Below, piece by piece: positions 34,101 through 46,100 of a stretch of DNA of 64,000 nucleotides (positions within the stretch are counted from its first letter, which is position 1; every line of letters begins with the position of its first letter). The stretch lies in assembly GCF_024868665.1 (NCBI RefSeq), contig NC_079890.1, forward strand, positions 7,039,121-7,103,120. The letters run 5' to 3'. The position numbers and the translations under genes are program-made. Source of the DNA: Triplophysa rosa (Eukaryota; Chordata; Actinopteri; Cypriniformes; Nemacheilidae). The notes under the pieces are model-generated. The model searched no databases. It was given only the letters and a program-made list of their open reading frames with translations, and was not told where the DNA came from.

Positions 34101-37100
34101 AAGAAATGCGAAAAGCCGTGTTCGGTATTCAGCCTTTGGCCAAGTGTTTAATTTTTATTCGGCTTCGGCCATTAATTTTGATTTCGGTGCATCCCTAACA
34201 AACTCCCACAGAACCACGCAGATTGTTGGCCATGAACACAATGTAAAGTGTCAGGAGTGACAACTGCATTTAAATACGGAAGCGAATCCCCAAAATTATT
34301 GTTTTGTTTGGGCAGGACCTTCCTTTGAGCAGTGCAATTGGTGCGACCTCTAGGGGGCCCTGCGGCAAGGGGAAATTAAAAAATATAAATCATAATAATT
34401 AAAAAAATTACAAATCCTGAATTGATTTTAGTGTTTTAGTTGGTTTTTTGAAGTATGAGTAAATAATTATCTGCGCTATATAAGTCATACTGTTGCACGT
34501 GTTTAACCCTGACGCTGCTTTGCACAGCGGAGTAAAATGGGTGCCTGTACTGTGTGTACCGTGAGTGAGAGCTGCAAATGAGAGTATGCGTGATCTAAAA
34601 CATCTAAAAACGCGCATTTTGTTTTGTGTTTTCAGTTCTCTGATGCAGGATATTTTTATCAGGTTTTGTTGTTAGTGACAATGGCAAATGCTTGTGCGTT
34701 TGCATTGAACGCACTCCTCCTGCGAAAAGAAAACCCATAAGAGGCAATCGCAAGAAAAGCACGACGCGAACCGCTGACTGCACATTATTTTAAACCGGGC
34801 TGTCCTGTACTGTGCAGTATTGATTCAGGCACGGACTGGCACTTCGAGCACTTGGCTTCCAAACCTGTGTACAACCATCATAATGATCGCAAGTTTACAT
34901 TTTGTTTTTTAATACATTTATGAGGAAAACCTCTTAAATAAGCTTATTTTACTGATGTACTATATAACTTTGATTTGTGTTATGTTTTTGCACACTTTAT
35001 TTGTTGTTGCCTGCTTGTACTTGTAATTTGAAAGATGATGATTAATTTAGGAGAGATTGAGATTGTTTCCCTTCACACAAATGCAATGTATCTAAATGTA
35101 TACTATTATTGACTTTGCGCCTTGAAATTCTATTTGCGTATTTGACCAATGAAACACTGCACTTAAAATTGTTTATAAGATTTGATATTAAGATAGAAAA
35201 AGCACCAGCCAGGTAGGGCCCCACATCTGCAACTCGCACTGGGCCCAGCCCCATGCTTGGGAAAGCCTTGTGTTTGGGTGTATGCAGTTATGTTCTCTTT
35301 CCATTTAATTGCATTATTATTCATGTCCACTAGGTGGCAAAGTTTACATATGCATCATCACTCACCGACATTGTGATAACTGACATGGGTAACCGTAATA
35401 AAGATCTGCTATGACATGTGTTTAGCATCCGCTGTTTTGACTGTTTTAACAAAAGTAGTATGTTATGTTCAGCAATTTTAACAAAACTACCGTCTGCATA
35501 TAGTAGATGTTGTACTGTATGTGTTTAATGTTTGTGGCTTCACAGAGCGCTTTCTTACAGTCATACCATGTTTCTCGTATTAAACCTGTCTTTTGGACTT
35601 GCTGGACTTAGGCTCATAATGAGTTTATTAAAGAAATAAAATGGACAAGTGCGTGTTGCAATATTTTAGTCTCTTTTTACAGAGCATTTAGATTTATTTT
35701 GGGCTTGCGCTTTTTTTCTTGAAAGATTTGGCAACACAAGTAAATGCTTGTCCCGGATATGTCCCTGATGCACTTTTAAATGCGGTCTTGGGAGGGTAAA
35801 TGCTTTATGCCTGAAAATCGGCAAAGTTTCAATACAAGCAAGATAAAACATTAACATGACCTTCGCAGAAAGTACATATTTGTTCCCACAAAAGTTTATC
35901 AATAAATAGTCCCAAGTATTTGAATGAGTTAACCTGTTTAATAGTCTCATTTTCAATTAAGGTGACACACTGTCTTAGGGTCAAAATCATCTCCTCTGTC
36001 TTCCGTACATTAAAGGACTAGTTCACTTTAAAATTAAAATTTCATGATAATTGACTCACCCACATGTCATACAAGCTGTCCGTGCATTTATTTCATCTGT
36101 CGAAAACAAATTGAGGCTTTTGAGGAAAGGCTTCTAGGCTTCTTATCCATATAATGCACTTAAAGGGGGGAGGGGGGGCTGTTGGTTAAGGTCCAAATTT
36201 CCGTTTCATCACAGCTTCAAAAGGCTCTAAATGACACCAGCCGATGAATAAGGGTGTTGTCTAGCAAAACGATTGGTCATTTTCCAAGAAAATTGAAAAA
36301 TGATATACTTTTTAAACATAAATATATGTTTAATATAACATACTTGCTCTGCCTAGGAGGTCCTCCAGGATCCGCGTCCACGACTTCCGTATTACGCAAT
36401 CACTTCGGAAAGGTTAAGCGTGACATAGATTTCAAAAGATTTGAATATCCCTGATATGCATACGAATTGACCATTTTAAACAATAATCTTGCTGCACAAA
36501 GACATATAATGTGTCATTTAACACCCTACTCTTACAAAATCAAGCTCTGAAGACCCTAGGTCAGATTATACAAGAATTGTGAAAAATATCAAATGTATTC
36601 CACGACTAACCGACATATAAATTCTCAACAGTAAGCTCACTTGCATACCATATCTTCTGAAGAGTCATCTTCAAATATACAGGCAGGGACTCCACGAAGA
36701 ACATCGACCCATCTGAATCGGACATCAACGTGTACCTTTAAGTGAGATGGTTTTATTCACTGTGGATACTAATCACAAAGCCATATAACACTTTATCTCA
36801 CCCAAAAGTTTAACAAAGATACCCTAATCCAAAACTAACTGTAGTATGTTAATCAGGCATCAAGAAATGTAACCAACTAACCTGGTGGTCATAAATCCAG
36901 AACTTCTGTGTAGTGTGAGCAACTTTTCCTGAACAAGCTCTGAAGTTGGGCACAAGTTGTTCCAACACAGCACAAAAGTTTTTTTGTTTTTTCTGTTTGT
37001 TATTCTGTGAAGTTTAGCAGAGGTGCAAATACTGAAAAAGGGTTTAAGTGTAACAGAACCACTAGGCAGACGATGGGTAAGAACTTGTTTATTAACACAC

Positions 37101-40100
37101 ACAGGCAGGTAAACAGGTAAGTATTAATATGTATAGATCACTGGTTGGATGAACTGGGTAATGATACTGTCCTTGTGTTGCAGGAGATTGTGGACGACAG
37201 GCTTGGGATTCGGGGGGTGCTGGGTGAGGGCGTGACGGACCTGGAATACTTTAATGACTTGGAAGACTTAGACAACTTGGAAGATGGTTGATGAGGTGCA
37301 GGTGATGGGGATCAGAATTCTGGTGAGGGCGAGTGTAGTGAGGGAGTCGTGTGAGAGCCTGGTGATTCCGTAACAGTACCGATGTGACGGACAGAGTAGA
37401 TGGTGCCGTCTTCTAGTTCCAGAGAAGGAGGAGGGGGCTCTTAAGACGGACCAGGTGCTGTTGAAAGATCAGAGGGCAGTGAATGATATGGTTTGAGTAA
37501 GGACACATGGAATGCTGGATGGATACGGAAACTAGGAAGGAGTTTCAAAAGGTAAGTGACAGGATTAATTTGACGGATGATGGAAAAGGGACCAACAAAT
37601 CTGGAACTTAACTTTCTAGATGGAAGCTTCATCCGCATGTTCCACGTAGAGAGCCACACCTTTTGCCAAGGGTAATACTGCAGGGTCTCCTGCAGGGCAC
37701 TAAGCAAGCACCTCCTGCGGGCGGGCTGGGCAGAGCAGCCCTGCCGCTTAGGCCGGGCACCAACTGAGTTATCCACAACATAGCTCTAACCGGACCTAGT
37801 GCTACCGGACGTTGTAACCCCCCCAATCGGGCGGTTCCGTCTGATGTATCCTCATGATTGGTTCCCACCTTGGTAACCCTTCACCTTCAGTCCGCACATT
37901 TCTCCCATGAGTTCTCCCTTAAATGGCGAGACCATGTTGGTATTTCCACTAAACTTTTCCCTATGGTAGGAAGTGGTCTCTGTAGCACGTCCCCCATTTG
38001 AGGAAGTAGTGCTTACCCAGTGGCCTTACGGTACTGGGCGGCTTCTCGCTGTTACAGAAACAAGGCCGCCGCCTGTGAGGGCCGAAGGCAGGGGCTTCCC
38101 ACCTTTCCAAAAGCTCTGGGACCCCCTACATATCCACTGGTAGGTTACAATTTCGCGGTAGCGCTCACATCTGACATGCCCAGGCCAGTCACCGTTGCTT
38201 CGCTAGAGATTGTGACGCGGCACAGCGCCATGGCGTTTTCCATAGGAACCTCATCTGTCGGTTCGACACAACGTCAAGAGGCCGACAGAAAGGGAACGTC
38301 TTGGTTACAGATGTAACCACAGTTCCCTGATAGAGGGAACGAGACGTTGTGTCCTTTATTCCACAACGCGTGCCGCCCACTGCAACAGTCGTGAGAGGCT
38401 CTCAGGCTCCTCAGCCCAAAGGTGAATGAATGCAGCACGCCGTTTCCTTTTTATACCCAGATATCTGGGGGCGGAGTCCGGCATGCAAATTTCATTCGCC
38501 AATTTCATTGGCCTTTTCTAAACTAGTCAGAAGCTGATAGGTTCTCAAGGACGAACCCCATCTGTCGGTTCAACACAACGTCTCGTTCCCTCCATCAGGG
38601 AACTGAGGTAACATCCGTAACCAAGACGTTTTCCTTTGGGTAGTTTGCAAGCACTCGTGGAGATTGCACACTCTCTACAGCTCTGGACAAACCATCTCAC
38701 GTCCGCTGCCATACCGGACCACCCGAAGCATTGTCTCACTGTTCTGTGTATATTATGAACGGATGGTTGGCTCTCTCCAGTCAGTGTCTCCACTGTTCCA
38801 AGGCGAGTTTGAGCTAATAAATTCCTGTGCCTGATGTTATAATTATTTTCCACCGGGGTGAGTTTGTGAGAGTAGAAGGCACATGGATGGAGTATAGGCA
38901 GATTACCCTGCCGCTGCTCCAACACCGCTCCTACTCCGGTAGATGAGGCATCCACTTCTACGACAAAAGGCAGTGAGGGTTCTGGATGACGTAAGAGCGG
39001 TGCCGAGAAAAATGTATCCTTTAGCAGGTTGAAGGCGTCGGTGGCCAAGGGAGACCAGGACAGGGATTTTGGTTTGCCTTTCAACATGTTGGTGAGTGGG
39101 GTGACTGTGGAACTGAAATCTCTGATGAACCAGTGGTAGAAATGTGCAAAGCCTAGAAAGTGTTGGTGCTCCTTGATGTTCTTGGGAGTGAGCGCATTCC
39201 GTACTGCAGCCACCTTTCCCTCGTCCACGGTGATTCCTTCTCGTGAGATGTCAAAACCAAGAAACTGGATGGATGGCTGGTGGAAGCTGCATGTTCCTGA
39301 TGGTCTTTGGAGTAGATGAGGATGTCATTGATATATACGGGTACGAACTTGTGGAGGAAGTCTCTGAGAACATTGTGCATAAAGTCTTGGAAAACAGAAG
39401 GAGAATTCACAAGTCCATATGGCATTCTTATTCGTACCGGGTTATGTGTGGTGTGGAGGTCCAACTTGGTAAAGAGGGTGGCTCGTCTCAGCTGTTCCAA
39501 GGCGGCAGGGACGAGGGGAAGTGGATAACGAAACTTCACCATGATACGGTTCATGGCTCGGTAATCTATGCAAATCTGTAAACCCCATCCTTCTTGGCCA
39601 CGAAGGAGAAGTGTGAGGCGGCAGGGCATCGCAAAGGATGAATGTAACCTTCATCCAGGGCTTCGGAGATGTACTCCTCCATGGCCTTCTGCTCGGGATG
39701 GAAGGTGAGTCGATTTTTCCATGGGGCACTTGCTCACTCGCCTTTAAGTCGGTTAGGTGGTAGCTGGGTCGCCCGGATGGGGAAGAAAACATCTCTGAAC
39801 TGGCGATAACACTCTGGGATCTTTACAGATAGTTTCTCCGATCTCTATAGCATGTAGCGAGTCGTAGAGAGGCCAGGGTAGGAAAACATGATGAAAAGCA
39901 TTGTTCGCCCCATTTAAGAATCTCTCCGGTCTTCCAGCAGATCTCCGGTTGGTGTTTTATGAGCCACGGGCGACCCAGAGTGATCTCTTTGGTGGCCTGC
40001 TCCAGGACTAAAAGATGGATGTCTTCCTCATGGCAAGCATTGCAGCTGCACCGGGCCCACTTGAAATTTGGATTGAAATCAGGATTGACTGAATTTAGTA

Positions 40101-43100
40101 GTGGATGGGGATGTTTTCCTATTTGAGGTTGAGCTGGCGACAGAGGGCGCCGATGATGAAATTGCCGGCTGACCCAGAGTCAATGAGGGCTGTCAAAATG
40201 AGAGCAGAATCAGTCATGGACAAGCATACTTTAATGTGCAAAGGAATTTGAGAAACATATGCATTTTGGATGCTACTCACCAATGTATGTAGGGGGACAA
40301 ATGGGGCATGATGACAGCAAATCCTAGGTGGAGCTGGAGCTGCGGATTTAATCCGAGATGGTAGGTGGTAAGAGGCGCTGGTTCATTCCATCCACTCGTG
40401 GCTGCTAATGTGCGGAACCTGATGGCATAGTCATAAACAGACAGATTTGCTTGCCGTAAAGAATATAATTGAGCACTTACTGAGGAGTCTCCATGGCACC
40501 GCCTGAAGACTTCACAGAAGTGTTGCCGGAATTGTGATAATGACTGCATGGGTAGACCGGCTTGGGACCAGAGGGAATCCGCCCACTGCAGAGCCTGTTC
40601 CAGTGAGTAGGGAGATGACAAAAGAGATCTTGGCAGCTTCTGATGGGTAGAAGTGTGAGTTATGCTGCAAGTAGAGGGTGCACTGGAGAATAAACCCCTT
40701 GCAATCCTTTGCCAGACCAGAGTAGGGAGCTGTTGCGACCATGGGACTGGCGGTGACAGACGGCGAAGCATGGATGTTCATGTTCTGAGGTGGAATCTGA
40801 GGGGTAGTGCCGGGTGCTGGTGTCAAAGCCATTTTGAGTGCACTCATCTTGTAGCGGTCTGGTCTTTAGTGAAGACGTGTCAAGTCACCGCGTCCTTCTT
40901 TATGCAGCTCTATCATCTCATCTCTTGTCAGGTCGCCGCTTCCCATTCTCCGCTATACCATCAGGTCTGGCCATGAACTGCATCCTGCTCGCTGTGGTAA
41001 CCTTGGAACAATGAGACAAGACTGGCTGAGAGTAGAGTACTATTCTGCACTCTTTGATGCAACAAGTACATCAGTTGTGTTTCTGGTTCCGGTTGATCTA
41101 ACTAATGCAGCCTAAACCCTCAGAGGATTTATGTTATGGATGTGTAGAGTATGCAAGATTAAAAAGATGCGTCTTTAGTCTAGATTTAAACTGACAGTGT
41201 GTCTGCCTCCCGGACAATGCAGGGAAGATTATTCAAAGTTTAGGCGCTAGATAGGAAAAGGATCTACCACCTGCACTTGATTTTGAAATTCTAGGTATTA
41301 CCAACTGACAGGACGCCTGAGAGCGTAATGCACATGAAGGACTGTAATACAAGAGGAGTTCACTCAAGTACTGAGGAGCTAAACCATGTAGGGCTTTATA
41401 GGTAATAAGCAAGATTTTAAAGTTAATGTGGTGCTTTATAGGTAACCAGTGCAAGGTTGACAGAACCGGGCTAATATGTTCATAGTTTTTTGTACGTGTA
41501 AGAACTCGAGCTGCCGCGTTTTGGACCAGTTGGAGTTTTTGTAATAAGGCTGCAGGGCAACCACGCTGTCTGATTGAGAGCGCTCATGCCTGTGGGTCTG
41601 CTGCGGTACCACAGTCCATGACGCAACATCGGGGAGAGGCTGCGACTGTCTGTGGAGATAAAAGCCCAGGGAGAGAGGAAACTCTTTTTGTGAAGGAGTT
41701 GAAAAAGGCCCACCAGAGGGAGGGGACGGGGAAGGGACCGTCCCGCTCGGACCCGGCAGCGATGGAATGGCTGACGCCGGGTCTGTGGCTCTCAATCCCC
41801 CTGGGCTCATCCGATCTGGGTCGCTTCTGCTTCCTCTGCGGATGCTGACGGGAACACGATGCTCTCTTCTGCGGGGTCTCATGCTTCTGGGGGGCCGCCT
41901 GGCGAGGGGGTACCTGCACCGGAGCAGATGCTGGGGAAGGGCAGGGCTGCTGGGGAGCAGACGCTGCATGGGACCTCGACGGCCTGAAGGCTGCCGGATC
42001 GCAGCAGGGCAACATGTTTAATCACCTCTGTCTGCTTCTTAGCAGCCGAGAACTGTTGTGCGAAGTCCTCGACTGTATCTCCAAACAGCCCCCCTTGCGA
42101 GATGGGCGCGTCGAGAAAGCGGACTTTCTCGGCGTCGCGCATCTGTGCAAGGTTCAGCCAGAGGTGTCTCTCCTGGACCACCAAGGTGGATATCGTGCGA
42201 CCCAGGGCTCGCACCGTCATCTTAATCGCTCAGAGAGCAAGGTCAGTGGCGGTGCCAAGTTCCTGCATAACCCCTGGGTCGGACTTTCCCTCGTGCAACT
42301 GCTTCAATTCCTTGGCCTGGCGTACTTGCAGGATGGGCATGGCGTGCAGGGCGGAGGCAGCTTGGCCCACAGCAGTGTAAGCTCTCGACACAAGTGCGGA
42401 CGAGAATTTACACGCCTTGAAGGGGAGCCTAGGCCGACCTCTCCAGATGGTGGCCGTCTGCGGGCAAAGGTGCACCGCGACAGCGCGCTCAGCCTGGGGA
42501 AGGTTGACATAGCCCCTAGCTGCCCTGCCGTCGAGGGAAGTCAGAGTGACAGAGCCCATCTGACGGGAACGCGCCGAGAAGGGTGCGTTCCACATCTTCA
42601 TGAGCTCTTCATGCACCTCAAGGAAGAATGGCAACGGGGCCGCGTCCTGCGCCCAGATACCACGCATCCAGCCGCGAGCATTGAGAGGAAGGCGATACCG
42701 TGCACTGCAACCTGATGCCCTCGGCGGCCCGGGCAAGCATGGCCGACATCTCCACGTCCAATTCATCCTGGGCTTGACCACCCAAAGGCGGGAGGTCCAG
42801 TGAATCGCCCTCCGATGCCGCGACAGACAGCTCATCCTCATGCCGTCTCGTGAGGGGGTTAGGCGAGCGTGACGGGGCACAAAAGGTCCGCGAGCCAGTG
42901 GCTGATGGATTAACGTCCATGGGAATCCCCATATCACCCTCACTGCTCGCCGAGACAGACGGCTTCGCCGAAGCGGCAGACGTTGTCGATCGGGAAGCAA
43001 ACGAGGTGGTGGCAGCATTCAGACAGAACACAGACACCCGTGACCACAACACCTTGATACTCTCGCAGTGCGGGCAGGCAGTATCCACGAACGCTACCTC

Positions 43101-46100
43101 AGCATGCTGGAGACCCAAACATGTGATGCAGGTATCGTGTGTGTCCCCGTCCAGGATAAGCCCGCCGCATCCACGAGCACAGCGGCGAGACATGTCGAGA
43201 GACACGCTGTGGAGAGAAGGAAATTTGCTCTTTTAGACACCTCTGCCGAAATGCCCAGGGGAAAGTCACAGAAGAGGGGACAATCCGCTGTTTGCGTTGT
43301 AAATCCAGCAGTATTATGCTGTCAAAGAAGAATTTGCTCAGCATGCAGCTTCCGAAGAACAGAAGGTGCATGAATGGGGCACGCCATCTTTCTTTTATAC
43401 CCATATGTAATGGGCGGAGACTGGCATGATCATGCCATTCGCCAACTTCATTGGTCTTTTAAAAGTCAAGTCAGAGATGACAGATTCTCAAGTTCAAACC
43501 CCATTCTGTCTCAACACGACGTTGAGAGACCGACAGAAAGGGAACCATCTATTTTGGCATTTTACCTGACACATATCTACTACTTTAAGTTTAACTAAGT
43601 TTTAAGATCACTAATGCAAGAATAGCTGTTTCTTTCTATCTTTAAACTAAACGACATAAAATAGATGTCAGACAGTGAAACCCAACTGTGACGGTGGCTT
43701 TTTTATAGATATTTCAAAGATCATCTTATACTCGAAAATGCATGTTACAGCTCGCCGTTTTGGGGCTCAAATCAACCACTGTCCACATGCACAAGACATA
43801 TTAACTGCTAAGAAACTAAATACGTTTGATTCAAATAATAATAACAGCACAACCATAGATATAAATAACTTGATGCCGCATTCAAGTGCGCCAGGCACGT
43901 GGAAGCGCTCCATCGCCTGTGGAAAAGTTGGTTCTGTGGTTGCTAAAGTGTTTTGAGTGGTTTATAACAGAGTAGTTTTCTATCTAATTGCTAAGGTTTC
44001 GTAGGATTTCTTCCCCTGTATATAACTGAGGTGCTCAAGATGCCTAAGATGAAAATAATTAATTTGCTATTATATAACAATAAATAAATCACCAATTGAT
44101 TTTTATTAACAGAAGATACTGGATCCTTAGTCCTTTACAATTCAAACATGTTGTTTTAAACTTAAACATCCTCAGTCCCCATTTACTTTCATTGTCCAGT
44201 ACCTTCACATTTACTTTCAAAATACATGAATGCCTTGAGGACAGTACTGGGTAGTAAAGCTTGACTTATCAAAGCACGGCTGTGGCATCACACAAATGTC
44301 CTTGAAAAGCTCTCTGCCCACTGCCAGTCTGAGAAGGTGGTAAGAGAAAGAGAAAATAATTTCTGTTGTAATTTCAACTGGGAATAAATATTTCAGACTC
44401 ACATTTCATAATGCTGCTCCAAGTAGTAGGCGTGTTGTGTAATACCTATAGCTATAAACATAAAGCCACCAATGTCTATCTGTGGATTATAACCCTAAAA
44501 TTAGTTTTGATAGTCAGTGTATATACTATATAATGCAAAACATATGTTATAAACAACTGTTATTAAAGATTCATAAAATAGTAAGAAGGCCTCTCGATAT
44601 GACTGATTTTTAGGAGCGAGCTGCTAAATGGAGGACATCTGATGGTTTAATGGATGGACTAACAACCAACGGGGTGCTGGTAATGCATCCAGCGGGGGAG
44701 TATGTGTCTGAACCCGCTCCAGGGGTGTGGAGAGAGATCTCAGTATGTGGGAATGTTTTTGCTCTTCGAGAGACAAGGTCTGCCCAGCAAAGAGGAAAAC
44801 TGGTGAGAAACAGGTCCACACTTAATCAGGGATGCAAACTCATCAGGGTAAAAAGAGGTGACCATGATGCCAACCCCCCCCCCCAAAGCTATACATACAT
44901 ACATACAGTATATGTATATATTACAATAATTATAACAATTTGTATTTCATATTATTCAGTGCACATAATCAGAATAGTCCATGGTATGCTAAGTGTCTAG
45001 GATAGACCTTGTAACAACAACATTAGGTGTGATCCTATCTGCAATGTTGTACTAAAAACTAAACGCAACACTCACGTGCATACAGTATGTTACACAAGAA
45101 ATCTGGCATTACATTGTGGTGTCTATGAAAGCTTGTAGACTATCACATCAAACTGTAGCATGGCTATTGTGTAGATAGATCGGCTGTGCAAAACATTTTG
45201 AATACGAAGCAGTTTACCGTCAACTCTGTGCACTCATTAGCACAGTTACATGGAGTGACTTGACAAACAACTAGTTGTCCAGTATGGTTCCTTTTACACA
45301 TCAGGGCTTCTCCGTAAATGCGGTGATTGCAGTTGTCACAGTGTTAACGAACTTACCCCATATTATGTTTCTTAGGTCGGCACCATTCCTTTCAAGGCAA
45401 AGAAACCAGCGCTCCTTTACTTGTTGCTTAGTGATGTTGTGTTGAAGTAAGTCAGAAATGTGCAGGTGCTGCGCAATTTGACTACATCTAATATTGATTC
45501 ATGAGTTGAGTATGTGCGCCCAATCTGAGTGTGCAGCATTTAAAACGTTACTTGCAAACTGGTTTGTGATTTAACATCCTTACCACAACATCTGGACATG
45601 ATTCTCATAATTTCATTTACCGCGAGTCCGCGACCCCGTCCAAAGACTCACAGACCCCCCACCCCCATTTTCAAAAACTCATCAGATCTAGATGAATCAC
45701 AATAATGGCCCATTTTGGATCCAAAACGGCAAATTTCGCCGAAAGGTGACACGTTTGCATCCCTGCTAAATAAATGTAAACAATTTACGTTTGTGTTGCA
45801 TTTATAGTTGCCAAATCACATCGATGATCTTTCGCATAAGTCTGAACTCTCATAAGAGTTTGGTGAACACTCCATAGGTGATGAGATTTAAAAAAAAATA
45901 ATTGTGCATAAACAGTGATTGACTCTTAACTGTATGGCAGCTGTTAAAAAAGAGCCAAATGCACATTAGCTGAACCAGTTAATGTTTACATTCCTTAATG
46001 TGTGATTCTTTACTTCACAGGTGGATAACGAGTCGAACATGCTTCAAGATGGTTCTCTTATCGATCTTTGTGGGGCAACTCTGCTTTGGCGGACACCCAG

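Larger units (their letters stand above)
37049..40850 (-). mobile_element. Gypsy-2: Ty3/Gypsy retrotransposon (minus strand), split by DIRS D
   Basis: Reading the minus strand: gag from ATG 40847, protease, reverse transcriptase, RNase H, (integrase core missing), integrase C-terminus, 3' LTR. The gag and pol character resembles the V-clade/Sushi-like group of fish Gypsy elements. DIRS copy D occupies 37680-38629 and replaces the integrase core. The 5' LTR is absent: an L2 fragment begins directly upstream of the gag start. Antisense to peli3 in intron 4. Confidence 0.85.
41561..43544 (-). mobile_element. DIRS-type retrotransposon copy E (5' terminus and gag)
   Basis: The minus-strand left terminal repeat ends at about 43544 (plus-strand gagagaccgacagaaaggga). 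The leader, TATA box and gag follow. The element breaks off at 41561 against the L2 fragment, so RT, recombinase and right terminus are absent. This copy preserves the longest gag of the window. Confidence 0.85.

Noticed and set aside
42014..42715. 233-codon plus-strand frame
   Set aside because: Antisense shadow of the DIRS E gag region.
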